33,856 nt of DNA from Pseudomonadota bacterium (lineage in GTDB: Bacteria; Pseudomonadota; Gammaproteobacteria; Burkholderiales; Methylophilaceae), in the NCBI GenBank assembly GCA_029781535.1, contig JAKOWL010000012.1, positions 1 through 33,856 of the forward strand. Direction: 5' to 3'. Each line of letters opens with the position of its first letter. The stretch's first letter is position 1. The translations under genes were made by a program, and so were the position numbers. Below are positions 15,861-24,307 of the stretch, piece by piece. The notes beneath the pieces were generated by a model. That model did no database searches. It had not been told where the DNA came from and saw nothing but the letters and a program-made list of their open reading frames with translations.

Positions 15861-17263
15861 AAAAAATAATATTACTTTTGCTGGCAGTGGGACTGGTGAG
15901 CTGCAAGGCGATTGGCCCGGATTATCAACGAGCCGAACCGACGTTGCCTGCGACATTTAGTGAAGAGAATACCACTCAAGCTGACGCTACTGTGATGCGT
16001 GCCTGGTGGACGCATTTCAATGATGCCAAGCTGGACGAACTGGTTGAGTCTGCCTTGCAGCATAATCCGAATGTGCAGTTGGCAATGGCGCGCATCAATG
16101 AAGCTGAAGCAGCAATGCGCGAAACGGGCGCTTATATGCTGCCGGAAGTACATTTCACGGCGGATGCCAAGCGTAATCGCGTTACGGAAAAAGGTGCTTT
16201 CCCCACTTTTATCAGCCCGATACGCAACAATTATAAAATCGGCTTGAGCACAAGTTATGAGATAGATTTCTGGGGTGAGTTAAAACGAAACAAAGAAGCG
16301 GCTTTAGCAAATGCACAAGCAGCAAAGCAGGCCAAGGAAGTTACCGACTTAAGTCTGGTAGGGCTGGTTGCCAGCAACTACCTGCAGATGCGCGGGCTGG
16401 ATGCGCAAATGGCATTGACAGAGCAGAATCTGGTTAATCGTAAGGAGAGTTTGGCTTTGACGCAGCGGCGTCTCGCTGGCGGTGTGTCAAGCGCACTAGA
16501 AGTCAGTCAGGCTGAAACTGTGGTAAGTAATTTGCAGGCACAACAGATTGAGCTTCAGCGGCTGAGGGCGGTCGCATTGCATCAGTTGGCTATTCTGACG
16601 GGTGTGCTAGATTTGCAATTGGATACCGGTAATATCCAACAATTACCGTTGCCACCACAACCGCCTGCTGGGTTACCGTCCGAGCTGTTGGAAAATCGTC
16701 CGGACATTCGTCAGGCCGAGCAGGCGCTGATTGCGCAAAACGCCAAGATAGGTGTGGCGAAAACAGCGTTATATCCATTAGTCACCCTGACTGGAGAATA
16801 TGGATATGAGAGTCTGCTGCTAGGTAATTTGCTTAAATCCGGCGCGAATATCTGGACTTTGGGCTTGGGGCTGGATTTGCCGATCTTCGATTATGGTAAG
16901 CGCAAGGCCCGTATAGAGGGTGCTGAGGCTCGGGAGCAGCAGGCGCTGGCACAATATCAGATTGCGATTCAAAACGCTTTCAAGGAAGTCAATGATGCAC
17001 TTGTCAGCCGCCGCTTGAATCTGGAGCGCGAGCAGGCGCTGCTACAAAGCGAGCAGTCTGCCAAGAAGGCATTAAATGTGGCGGAAAACCGATATAAGTC
17101 GGGCTATTCATCCTATCTGGAAGTGCTTGATGCGCAGCGTGTATACCACGAGGCGGCGTTAAGCGCAGTGCAGGCAAGGCAGGGTAGCTTATTGGCCTCG
17201 GTCGAACTGTTCAAGGCATTGGGCGGGGATTGGCGACCTGTCGAGCCGGCTAAGGCGCTTTGA
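15857..17263 (+). CDS. Outer-membrane efflux channel lipoprotein (NodT family)
   Basis: A 468-residue TolC-like channel that completes the tripartite RND pump. It opens with a lipoprotein signal (LLLLAVGLVSC lipobox) followed by the family phrase IGPDYQRAEP. Two outer-membrane-efflux-protein repeats are present; the first includes WWTHFNDAKLDELVESALQHNPNVQLA and the second FKEVNDALVSRRLNLEREQALL. The phrase ENRPDIRQAEQALIAQNAKIGVAK is typical of NodT/OprM channels. The GTG start overlaps the pump stop as GTGA, indicating translational coupling. The 3' end overlaps the convergent PilZ-like gene by 14 bases. Confidence 0.94.
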   Translation: MKKIILLLLAVGLVSCKAIGPDYQRAEPTLPATFSEENTTQADATVMRAWWTHFNDAKLDELVESALQHNPNVQLAMARINEAEAAMRETGAYMLPEVHFTADAKRNRVTEKGAFPTFISPIRNNYKIGLSTSYEIDFWGELKRNKEAALANAQAAKQAKEVTDLSLVGLVASNYLQMRGLDAQMALTEQNLVNRKESLALTQRRLAGGVSSALEVSQAETVVSNLQAQQIELQRLRAVALHQLAILTGVLDLQLDTGNIQQLPLPPQPPAGLPSELLENRPDIRQAEQALIAQNAKIGVAKTALYPLVTLTGEYGYESLLLGNLLKSGANIWTLGLGLDLPIFDYGKRKARIEGAEAREQQALAQYQIAIQNAFKEVNDALVSRRLNLEREQALLQSEQSAKKALNVAENRYKSGYSSYLEVLDAQRVYHEAALSAVQARQGSLLASVELFKALGGDWRPVEPAKAL

Positions 17264-18914
17264 TTGGAAGAATGACTTTGACCCAATCGTCCATGGATAG
17301 GACAGGTTTCTCCAAGCGTACCCTAGTTGTCGAGCCGTTAATGTTCACCAGATAATCTCGATTGGGCTGAAAATATACCTTGGGCAATAGTACGAAGTAG
17401 TTCTGCTCAGCCTTGTTTTCTGCAGGGATATAGATTCCCTGGATGATGCCGGTGTCTACCGTGCTTGGCCTGTAGTTTTCATCGATATTGAATGCGCCCG
17501 TTGCACCGAACATCTCCGTGCCAGGGGCTGTGCGCAACTGTATCGCCTTAGGGCTTCTGGTGAGTATCTCCACACTCACGCGAAGCTGATTGTTTCTGGT
17601 GGCTCTTACAGCCTTGATCACACCAACGGCAACCTTGCTGGGATCCTCGTCGTTGGCAATGCCAATCAATCTGTCAGGCCTGGCCAAAATGTTGCTGTAT
17701 TTATTGACGCGCATTCCCATGCCGTTGTTGCTTTCGTCAGTAATGACCCATGTGTCCAGGGTGCTGCTATTGACGACCAGGGTGCTGGTGTCCTTCAATG
17801 TGGTATGTGCTAACAGGCGGTCATCCAATGATCTTCCGTCGATGGATGACCTGAGGCCGTTTGCGATACGATTGGCATTCAAAATCTGGCTACATACTTT
17901 CTCTATCCCAGCATTGACTTTCACGGATTTGGATACGGCCTCGCGAGACTCCTTGCGCCGTTGTCTGACGTAGTTGTTTTTTGACCACTCTGCGAGCATG
18001 ATCTTTAATGTCTCGTTCAGCTTTTGCACGCTATCAATGTGCGCCGGAATCAGGCTTTGCGGCATTTCGCCACGGCCTGTCACGGTGATGCCTACCTGCA
18101 ATTGCTTTTCGAGTTCATCCAGCTCCCAGTAACGGAATTGATCGCCAGTAACTACAGTGCGCATGCGTCTGGCAGGCGCATCTTCTTCGACATCGATATA
18201 GAACACATACTGTTCTGGCGTGTAAGTGTTGCTGATGTATGCATGCGTCAGCCATTGCCCTAGCACTTTGCTGGCAATTTCCACCTGATGCCTGTTGAGC
18301 GATTGCTGTATCAGTTGCCCAAGCATCAGTGTCTGTATAAGCATGGCGGAAAAAGTTGTTGATGGGCTGTTTTGAAACAAGTGTATTGGAGTGTTAAGCA
18401 GGCCGCGTTTCTGTACCAGATTCAGTAAGGCATACAGTTGTAACCAGACTTTTGCCGGAGGTGCGGATTGATTGAACATGCGCCATTTGATCATATGGTT
18501 GGCAATATGGATTGTCTGCAATACCAGCAATGACGGTATGTTATTTTCTGTGGAGGTGTTTGCTACCAAGGTTTTTTCAATCGCCCTGAGGTGTGCGACA
18601 TAGGACTGGCGGCAATACAGATAGCATGTATCGTTGATGTTCGCTTCGATGTCGGGTTTCAGGTTGCCAACGGTGACATATTGCGTCGCCAGTCTGTCAA
18701 GGCGCGGTTGATTATGTTCTTCAAGAGAAATCAGCCAGTTTGTCTTTTGTTCCCACTGGATACTTTCATCTTCTACGACGGTAAGGATTTTTTGTGTGGA
18801 AAGGCGCAACACATCGATGTCGCTCATGTCATTCAGTTCGCTAAGCCAAGCGAAAATAGGTGATGCAATTGTTTCGTTTTTTTTACTTAAAAACCGCGAA
18901 AAGATGTTTTTCAT
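17250..18914 (-). CDS. Large protein with C-terminal PilZ-like signature, function unknown
   Basis: A 554-residue soluble protein, probably cytoplasmic, with no signal peptide or membrane helix. The first 330 residues look helical with no motif I recognise. In the last third, WVITDESNNGMGMRVN (D393 to G398) fits the D-x-S-x-x-G half of a PilZ c-di-GMP-binding motif. It is followed by a beta-rich stretch (VAVGVIKAVRATRNNQLRVSVEILTRSPKAI is split here as VAVGVIKAVRA and RVSVEIL) like PilZ barrels. The paired RxxxR half is not clear; nearby arginines (RSSIDGRSLDDR) have the wrong spacing. I recall related betaproteobacterial proteins of unknown role. It converges with the efflux operon and diverges from gltX. 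A hairpin precedes its ATG. Confidence 0.7.
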   Translation of the reverse strand: MKNIFSRFLSKKNETIASPIFAWLSELNDMSDIDVLRLSTQKILTVVEDESIQWEQKTNWLISLEEHNQPRLDRLATQYVTVGNLKPDIEANINDTCYLYCRQSYVAHLRAIEKTLVANTSTENNIPSLLVLQTIHIANHMIKWRMFNQSAPPAKVWLQLYALLNLVQKRGLLNTPIHLFQNSPSTTFSAMLIQTLMLGQLIQQSLNRHQVEIASKVLGQWLTHAYISNTYTPEQYVFYIDVEEDAPARRMRTVVTGDQFRYWELDELEKQLQVGITVTGRGEMPQSLIPAHIDSVQKLNETLKIMLAEWSKNNYVRQRRKESREAVSKSVKVNAGIEKVCSQILNANRIANGLRSSIDGRSLDDRLLAHTTLKDTSTLVVNSSTLDTWVITDESNNGMGMRVNKYSNILARPDRLIGIANDEDPSKVAVGVIKAVRATRNNQLRVSVEILTRSPKAIQLRTAPGTEMFGATGAFNIDENYRPSTVDTGIIQGIYIPAENKAEQNYFVLLPKVYFQPNRDYLVNINGSTTRVRLEKPVLSMDDWVKVILPIKAP

Positions 18915-18921
18915 TGCATTT

Positions 18922-18943
18922 AATTCTTCAGGAATGAAGAATT
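18922..18943 (-). promoter_or_regulatory. Perfect hairpin just upstream of the PilZ-like gene
   Basis: AATTCTTCA and TGAAGAATT are perfect nine-base complements around a four-base loop. On the minus strand the hairpin ends seven bases before the ATG at 18914 and includes the only purine-rich stretch (GAAGA) that could serve as a ribosome binding site. It may control translation or be an operator. Confidence 0.45.
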
Positions 18944-19047
18944 TCTTATGTATTGATGAAAAATATAATTGTAACTTATTGAAAAATCAAGCTTAGTTTA
19001 TATGTTTTGATAGGTTTTTAGGCATTTATGCAAATGGATAGGCGTGA

Positions 19048-19053
19048 TAAAAT
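19048..19053 (+). promoter_or_regulatory. Candidate -10 box for gltX
   Basis: TAAAAT followed by a GCGCGC stretch lies 38 bases before the gltX ATG. A clear -35 is not seen (TTTATG at 19025-19030 is poor). The 177-base gap between the PilZ-like gene and gltX otherwise holds only A/T-rich sequence and the hairpin near 18922. Confidence 0.35.
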
Positions 19054-19091
19054 GCGCGCTTTCGTTTTAATCTGATCTAAAACTAGTTTTT

Positions 19092-20489
19092 ATGACCGTT
19101 CGTACCCGATTTGCTCCCAGCCCAACTGGCTATCTACATATTGGAGGCGCCCGCACGGCGCTGTTTTCCTGGGCCTATGCCAAAAAACATCAAGGTCAGT
19201 TCATTCTGCGTATCGAGGATACGGATGTTGCCCGCAGTACGCCGGAAGCGGTGCAGGCCATTCTGGATGGCATGCACTGGCTAGGGTTGGACTATGATGA
19301 AGGTCCGTTTTACCAGATGCAGCGCATGGAAAAGTACAAGCAGGTAATCCAGCAGATGCTGGAAGCGGGAACGGCCTACTATTGCTATTGTTCCAAGGAA
19401 GAGCTTGATGCGTTGCGGGAAAGCCAGATGCAGGCTGGCCTAAAGCCCAGGTATGATGGGCGCTGGCGCCCGGAAACCGGCAAAGTGTTGCCTGATGCTC
19501 CAAAGGATATTCCTCCGGTAGTGCGCTTCAAGAACCCCATGGCAGGCGTGGTCGCCTGGGATGACTTGGTAAAAGGACGTATCGAGATCAGCAATGCAGA
19601 ACTGGATGATCTGATCATCGCGCGTGCGGATGGCACGCCAACTTACAATTTCTGCGTCGTGGTTGATGACTGGGAGATGGGGGTTACGCATGTGATTCGC
19701 GGTGACGACCATGTCAACAATACCCCTCGTCAGATCAATCTGCTCAAAGCGCTGAATGCTCAAATTCCGCAATATGTGCACTTGTCCATGATTCTGGGAG
19801 ATGATGGGCAAAAATTATCCAAGCGTCATGGCGCGGTCAGCGTGATGCAGTATGATGAGGACGGCTATCTGCCAGAAGCTGTACTGAATTATTTGGCGCG
19901 CCTGGGATGGAGCCATGGAGACGATGAGGTCTTCAGTATGGCGCAATTCTGTCAATGGTTCGATTTGGACCATATCACTGCATCTGCCGCACAATTCAAT
20001 ACTGAGAAACTGAACTGGTTGAACGCACACTACATCAAAACGATGGACCTAGAAAGGCTGGCTGAAATCGTGACGCCTCGCCTGGTCAAGCTGGGAGCTG
20101 CGCCTGCTGCATCTCCCAAGTTAATGGATGTATTGGCCTTGTACCGTGAGCGTGCAAATAATTTGAACCAATTGGCTGCTGAGATTGCCTATTTTTACCG
20201 TACGCCAGCCATTCACCAAGCAGATGCCGAGAAGCATATTACGGAAGATGCCATGCCGGCTATCAGGCATTTGTATCAGGAGCTGTTGAGTTGTGATTGG
20301 ACGGTGGAAGCGATACACAAGGTAATTCAGGAAACAGTGACACAATTCCAGCTCAAATTTCCCAAAGTGGCGATGCCTCTGAGGGTTATGCTGACAGGTA
20401 TCGCTCAGTCTCCCAGCATAGATGCGGTGATGCATTTGATGGGGCGTGAGCTGGTGTTGTACAGAATGAGTGTATATTGTAAAATATAA
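19092..20489 (+). CDS. gltX: Glutamyl-tRNA synthetase
   Basis: A class I aminoacyl-tRNA synthetase that charges tRNA-Glu. The 465-residue product has the HIGH-type signature in PSPTGYLHIGGARTALF at the N terminus and the KMSKS-type loop as KLSKRHG near residue 240. The catalytic domain includes LRIEDTDVARST and VIRGDDHVNNTPRQ. The length is the usual one for bacterial GluRS. The chain ends with a short extra tail (SVYCKI) encoded in A/T-rich sequence. It stands alone between the divergent PilZ-like gene and hfq; a 131-base gap separates it from hfq, so the latter probably has its own promoter. Confidence 0.97.
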   Translation: MTVRTRFAPSPTGYLHIGGARTALFSWAYAKKHQGQFILRIEDTDVARSTPEAVQAILDGMHWLGLDYDEGPFYQMQRMEKYKQVIQQMLEAGTAYYCYCSKEELDALRESQMQAGLKPRYDGRWRPETGKVLPDAPKDIPPVVRFKNPMAGVVAWDDLVKGRIEISNAELDDLIIARADGTPTYNFCVVVDDWEMGVTHVIRGDDHVNNTPRQINLLKALNAQIPQYVHLSMILGDDGQKLSKRHGAVSVMQYDEDGYLPEAVLNYLARLGWSHGDDEVFSMAQFCQWFDLDHITASAAQFNTEKLNWLNAHYIKTMDLERLAEIVTPRLVKLGAAPAASPKLMDVLALYRERANNLNQLAAEIAYFYRTPAIHQADAEKHITEDAMPAIRHLYQELLSCDWTVEAIHKVIQETVTQFQLKFPKVAMPLRVMLTGIAQSPSIDAVMHLMGRELVLYRMSVYCKI

Positions 20490-20499
20490 TCATTCTCAT

Positions 20500-20529
20500 T
20501 TGCTTGAAAAAGCATAAAAGAACTACAAT
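20500..20529 (+). promoter_or_regulatory. Candidate promoter upstream of hfq
   Basis: TTGCTT (20500-20505) and TACAAT (20524-20529) are separated by 18 bases. The -10 matches five of six consensus bases, the -35 only three. It lies in the 131-base, A/T-rich gltX-hfq gap and would give a leader of about 85 bases. Confidence 0.4.
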
Positions 20530-20543
20530 TTATATTATTATTG

Positions 20544-20577
20544 GAATAACAACAATTCTCTTGAATAATAACGATTC
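20544..20577 (+). repeat. Tandem near-identical 15-bp repeat upstream of hfq
   Basis: GAATAACAACAATTC (20544-20558) recurs as GAATAATAACGATTC (20563-20577), 13 of 15 bases identical, with a 19-base period. Each copy also has inverted ends (GAAT and ATTC). It lies 43 bases before the hfq ATG and may be a double protein-binding site or a structured leader. Confidence 0.55.
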
Positions 20578-20620
20578 ATACGGAATTGCTCCAACCTACT
20601 ACAACTAAAAGGAGATTTAA

Positions 20621-20860
20621 ATGAACGCTAAAGGTCAAATGTTGCAAGATCCATTCTTGAACGCGTTGCGTAAGGAGCATGTGCAAGTATCCATCTATTT
20701 GGTCAATGGTATTAAATTACAAGGGCAAGTTGATTCTTTCGATCAGTACGTTATCCTGCTTAAAAATACGGTTACCCAAATGGTGTATAAGCACGCCATT
20801 TCTACAATCGTACCTGCACGTGCAGTTAGCATGAACATGTCTGACCAAGGCGAAGATTAA
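20621..20860 (+). CDS. hfq: RNA chaperone Hfq
   Basis: Hfq forms a hexameric ring that pairs small RNAs with their target mRNAs. The 79-residue product has the Sm1 motif ([28 protein letters not shown], here cited by its parts [11 protein letters not shown] and [14 protein letters not shown]) and the Sm2 motif [12 protein letters not shown] with the diagnostic KH pair. The C-terminal tail is very short, as in other betaproteobacteria. AAGGAG precedes the ATG by seven bases. It is followed after six bases by hflX, and the run hfq-hflX-hflK-hflC is the classical proteobacterial operon. Confidence 0.98.
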   Translation: MNAKGQMLQDPFLNALRKEHVQVSIYLVNGIKLQGQVDSFDQYVILLKNTVTQMVYKHAISTIVPARAVSMNMSDQGED

Positions 20861-20866
20861 GGCTAT

Positions 20867-21994
20867 ATGCAAGAGAGGCCCGTCGGCAACGATGCGGTAG
20901 TGCTCGTCAGTGTGGATTTTGGCGAGCCTGATTACCAGGAAAGTTTGCAGGAGTTACGCCAGCTGGCAGCTACAGCTGGTTTGAACATCGTTGCTACGCT
21001 GGAAGGCAAGCGCAGTAGTCCGGACGCTAAAATGTTTATAGGCAGTGGTAAGGCCGATGAGCTGAAAGCGTTGCTGGCAACTAGCGACAGTAAGCTGGCG
21101 GCCTTTAATCACGATCTCAGTCCTTCTCAACAGCGTAATCTGGAGCGTTTTTTACAGGCTCGTGTAGTAGATAGGACCGGTTTGATTCTTGATATCTTTG
21201 CACAGCGAGCACAAACCTTCGAAGGTAAACTGCAAGTTGAGCTGGCTCAGTTGGAGCACCTTTCCACGCGTCTGGTCCGTGGCTGGACACACTTGGAACG
21301 TCAAAAAGGCGGTATCGGCGTGCGTGGTGGTCCGGGTGAGACGCAGCTCGAGCTGGATCGCCGCATGTTGCGTGTACGCGTCAAACAGCTTAAAGAGCGT
21401 TTGGCCAAGCTCAAGCAGCAACGTGGCATGCAGCGCAAGGCACGTAAACGCTCCAATCTGATGACTGTGTCGCTGGTGGGCTACACTAATGCTGGTAAAT
21501 CCACGCTTTTTAATCGTTTAACCCAATCCGGCGTATATGCGGCCGACCAGTTGTTTGCGACCCTCGATACCACATCGCGAAAAGTCTATTTGCATGATGC
21601 CAATCCGATAGTACTTTCTGATACGGTAGGTTTTATCAAACATTTGCCGACAACATTGATCGAGGCGTTCGGCGCGACGTTGGAAGAAGCAGCGCAGGCA
21701 GATTTGCTGCTGCATGTGGTAGATGTCGCCAGTAGTAACCGTGATTCACAAATCGCCCAAGTCAATAAAGTGCTGAACGAGATAGGGGCATCCAAGGTTC
21801 CGCAGATTCTGGTGTTGAACCAGATTGATAAGCTGGATATGCCTGCCGATACGCAGCGTAACGAATATGGTAGTATTTGCACCATTAGCTTGTCTGCTAA
21901 AACAGGCGAAGGCATCGAATACCTAAAGCAGGCGCTTGTAGAGCATCAACAACTTTTAAAACGGCAAAGCACCGAAGAAAGTGCTTTTGTGTAA
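20867..21994 (+). CDS. hflX: Ribosome-splitting GTPase HflX
   Basis: HflX is a GTPase that binds the 50S subunit and splits stalled or stress-inactivated ribosomes. The 375-residue product has the N-terminal HflX domain (EELRQLAATAGLNIVATLEG), a glycine-rich linker (GGIGVRGGPGETQLELDRR), a basic coiled-coil segment, and the G domain with [14 protein letters not shown], the DTVGFIKHLP switch and NQIDKLD. All expected GTP-binding motifs are present. It begins six bases after hfq. The flanking hflK and hflC encode a membrane complex that modulates FtsH protease. Confidence 0.96.
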   Translation: MQERPVGNDAVVLVSVDFGEPDYQESLQELRQLAATAGLNIVATLEGKRSSPDAKMFIGSGKADELKALLATSDSKLAAFNHDLSPSQQRNLERFLQARVVDRTGLILDIFAQRAQTFEGKLQVELAQLEHLSTRLVRGWTHLERQKGGIGVRGGPGETQLELDRRMLRVRVKQLKERLAKLKQQRGMQRKARKRSNLMTVSLVGYTNAGKSTLFNRLTQSGVYAADQLFATLDTTSRKVYLHDANPIVLSDTVGFIKHLPTTLIEAFGATLEEAAQADLLLHVVDVASSNRDSQIAQVNKVLNEIGASKVPQILVLNQIDKLDMPADTQRNEYGSICTISLSAKTGEGIEYLKQALVEHQQLLKRQSTEESAFV

Positions 21995-22013
21995 TAACGC
22001 ACGGAGTAATAAC

Positions 22014-23180
22014 ATGATGAAGTTCCCTGGCTTTGGTCAGCGCAACCAGGAAGGTCCGCCGGATCTGGATGAGGTGTTTCGTGATTTGAGCCAAAAAATG
22101 AATCGTCTGTTCGGCGGTTCTGGTGGCGGTGACAATGAACGCAACTCCCCAAGTGAAGGTTTCAGTTTGCCTATCATGCCAATAGTTGCATTGATTCTAT
22201 TGATATGGTTGGCGACAGGGTTTTACATCGTCGATCAGGGCTCTTTAGGCGTCGAACAACGTTTCGGTAAATATACACAAACCACAGAGTCAGGCCCGCG
22301 CTGGCATTGGCCGTACCCATTCGAAACGGTTACTGTCGTGAATATGGAGCAGGTGCGCCGTCTGGAAGTGGGTTACAGAAGTAATGCTGAGGGCTCAGGC
22401 GGTAAAAGCAGGGTTCCTAAAGAAGCCCTGATGCTGACTGAAGATGAAAATATCATCGACCTGCAATTTGCTGTGCAATACAAGTTGAAAAGCGCCAAGG
22501 ATTTTCTGTTCAATAATCGATCTACCGATGAGGCGGTAATGGCAGCTGCCGAGACTGCGATTCGCGAAGTTGTGGGCAAGAACAAACTCGACGATTTGCT
22601 GCAGCAAAAAGAGAAGGGCATGCACGACACGCAGGATAGAATCCAGTCCATTCTGGATAGCTATGGTGCCGGTGTGGTGATTACCAGTGTGAGCCAGCAG
22701 AGCGCACAACCGCCAGAACCGGTCCAAGAGGCATTTGAAGACGTAAACCGTGCCAATCAGGACTACCAGCGTCAAATCAATGAGGGGCAGGCCTATGCCA
22801 ATGATGTGGTGCCTAAAGCGCGTGGGATGGCTTCACGGTTGGCTGCAGAGGCTGCTGGCTACAAACTCAAAGTGGAAAACGAGGCAAAAGGTAATGCGAA
22901 TCGCTTTGACCAGATCCTGACACAATACAATAAGGCGCCTGAGGTAACACGCGAACGCCTGTATCTGGAAGCCCAAGAGCAAATATTGTCTAACACCAGC
23001 AAAGTCGTTGTGGATCAGAAAGGTGGAAGTTTGTTGTATTTACCACTGGATAAACTGATGGCAGCTGGAGGTGCTGGTAATGCAGCTAATGCTCCCGTGG
23101 CTGCGGCAACGACTGCGCCAAGCGCAAGTAATTCAGCTGAAAGCTCACGGTCTTTGGATAGAGAGCGTGAGACTCGATAA
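22014..23180 (+). CDS. hflK: FtsH protease modulator HflK
   Basis: HflK is an SPFH/prohibitin-domain membrane protein that with HflC encloses and modulates FtsH. The 388-residue product has a Gly- and Asn-rich N terminus with GPPDLDEVFRDLSQKMNRLFGG, a membrane helix at about residues 52-72, and the SPFH domain (GLGVEQRFGKY-like stretch VEQRFGKYTQTTESGPRWHW). A long helical region with YKLKVENEAKG follows, then an Ala/Ser-rich tail ending RERETR. The ATG at 22014 has GGAG seven bases upstream; an in-frame start at 21981 would lie inside hflX. It precedes hflC by 39 bases. Confidence 0.95.
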   Translation: MMKFPGFGQRNQEGPPDLDEVFRDLSQKMNRLFGGSGGGDNERNSPSEGFSLPIMPIVALILLIWLATGFYIVDQGSLGVEQRFGKYTQTTESGPRWHWPYPFETVTVVNMEQVRRLEVGYRSNAEGSGGKSRVPKEALMLTEDENIIDLQFAVQYKLKSAKDFLFNNRSTDEAVMAAAETAIREVVGKNKLDDLLQQKEKGMHDTQDRIQSILDSYGAGVVITSVSQQSAQPPEPVQEAFEDVNRANQDYQRQINEGQAYANDVVPKARGMASRLAAEAAGYKLKVENEAKGNANRFDQILTQYNKAPEVTRERLYLEAQEQILSNTSKVVVDQKGGSLLYLPLDKLMAAGGAGNAANAPVAAATTAPSASNSAESSRSLDRERETR

Positions 23181-23219
23181 CAACGCATCATTCACCCATC
23201 AAGAGTGACGAGATAAGAG

Positions 23220-24092
23220 ATGAAAAATTTAGGTGTAATAATATTTGGGCTGTTGACGTTTTTAGTTATTTCAACGCTATCGATGTTTACGGTTGATCAG
23301 CGTGAGTATGCGCTGGTGTTCAGGCTTGGCGAAATCGTTTCCGTGAAAAAAGAACCCGGACTTTATATCAAGATGCCGTTTATCGATGGAGTAAAGTTTT
23401 TTGACAAGCGTATCGTCTCACTTGATTGGGAAGAGCCGGCTAAATTCAATACCAGCGAAAACAAATACATGATGGTGGATTCTTTTGTGAAATGGCGCGT
23501 TATTGACCCTGCAAGATACTATGTATCTTTCAAGGAAGGTGGAGAGCCGGCTGCAGAAGACAGATTGTCAAAAGTGATCAACGCTGGTTTGCGTGCCGAG
23601 TTCGGGAAACGCACAGTACATGATGTCATTGCCGGTGAACGTACTACGATAATGGACAGCATCCGGAAACGTGCTGATGCAGAAGCAAGGCAAGTAGGCA
23701 TACAAGTGGTGGATGTGCGCTTGAAACGTGTGGATTATTCTGAAGACATCAGCAGGTCTGTCTATGACCGTATGATTGCGGAACGTAAACGTATCGCCAA
23801 TCAATTACGTTCGGAAGGTTCTGCTGCTTCTGAGAAGATTCGGGCTGATGCAGATCGTCAGCGTGAGGTGATTATCGCCGAAGCCTATCGTGATGCGCAG
23901 AAAACCAAAGGTGAGGGCGATGCCAGTGCGGCTGAAATCTACGCTAATGCTTATAGCAAGAATCCTGAGTTCTACGCTTTCTATCGCAGTACCGAAGCTT
24001 ATAAGAACAGTTTCAAGAACAAGTCGGACATTATGGTGCTTGACCCGAACTCTGAGTTCTTCAAGTATATGCGCAACGCAGGCAAAAAATAG
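23220..24092 (+). CDS. hflC: FtsH protease modulator HflC
   Basis: HflC is the partner of HflK in the ring complex around FtsH at the inner membrane. The 290-residue product has an N-terminal membrane anchor (IIFGLLTFLVISTLSMF), the SPFH domain beginning VDQREYALVFRLGEIV, the phrase EPGLYIKMPFIDGVKFFDKR, and a helical region with MIAERKRIANQLRSEG and GEGDASAAEIYANAYSKNPEF that is characteristic of HflC. Length matches the family (about 290-335). It directly follows hflK and is followed after two bases by the DUF2065 gene. Confidence 0.96.
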   Translation: MKNLGVIIFGLLTFLVISTLSMFTVDQREYALVFRLGEIVSVKKEPGLYIKMPFIDGVKFFDKRIVSLDWEEPAKFNTSENKYMMVDSFVKWRVIDPARYYVSFKEGGEPAAEDRLSKVINAGLRAEFGKRTVHDVIAGERTTIMDSIRKRADAEARQVGIQVVDVRLKRVDYSEDISRSVYDRMIAERKRIANQLRSEGSAASEKIRADADRQREVIIAEAYRDAQKTKGEGDASAAEIYANAYSKNPEFYAFYRSTEAYKNSFKNKSDIMVLDPNSEFFKYMRNAGKK

Positions 24093-24094
24093 AT

Positions 24095-24280
24095 ATGGGC
24101 GCTACACTTCTGACAGCGCTCGGTCTGATGTTGGTGCTGGAAGGTTTGCTGCCTTTGTTTGCGCCGCGCGCATGGCGCGATACATTTAGGCGAATGGTGG
24201 ATCTTAAGGACGGGCAGTTGCGTTTTGTTGGATTAATTTCACTTCTTGGTGGTTTTCTGCTCATCTACTTAAGTCGCTAG
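24095..24280 (+). CDS. DUF2065 small inner-membrane protein (YjeT family)
   Basis: A 61-residue protein of the DUF2065 (YjeT) family, function not established. It has two membrane helices, one at about residues 4-23 (TLLTALGLMLVLEGLLPLF) and one at about 43-59 (FVGLISLLGGFLLIYL), linked by APRAWRDTFRRMVDLKDGQLR, which is the most conserved part of the family. The position right after hflC and before hisZ or purA is the usual one across proteobacteria, so a membrane role linked to HflKC is plausible but unproven. Confidence 0.92.
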   Translation: MGATLLTALGLMLVLEGLLPLFAPRAWRDTFRRMVDLKDGQLRFVGLISLLGGFLLIYLSR

Positions 24281-24291
24281 TCGTTGCATCT

Positions 24292-24306
24292 GCGCTATAA
24301 TAGCGC
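24292..24306 (+). promoter_or_regulatory. Palindromic -10-like element directly before hisZ
   Basis: GCGCTAT-A-ATAGCGC is a perfect 15-base palindrome that contains TATAAT (24296-24301). Only one base separates it from the hisZ ATG at 24308. If it is a -10 box, transcription would start at or next to the ATG, giving a leaderless message. No -35 box is recognisable. Confidence 0.45.
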
Positions 24307-24307
24307 G

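Noticed and set aside
20490-20620. Possible tRNA or small RNA gene between gltX and hfq
   Set aside because: No cloverleaf, no TTCGA-type T-loop and no terminator; the region is A/T-rich and better explained as a promoter region with a repeat.
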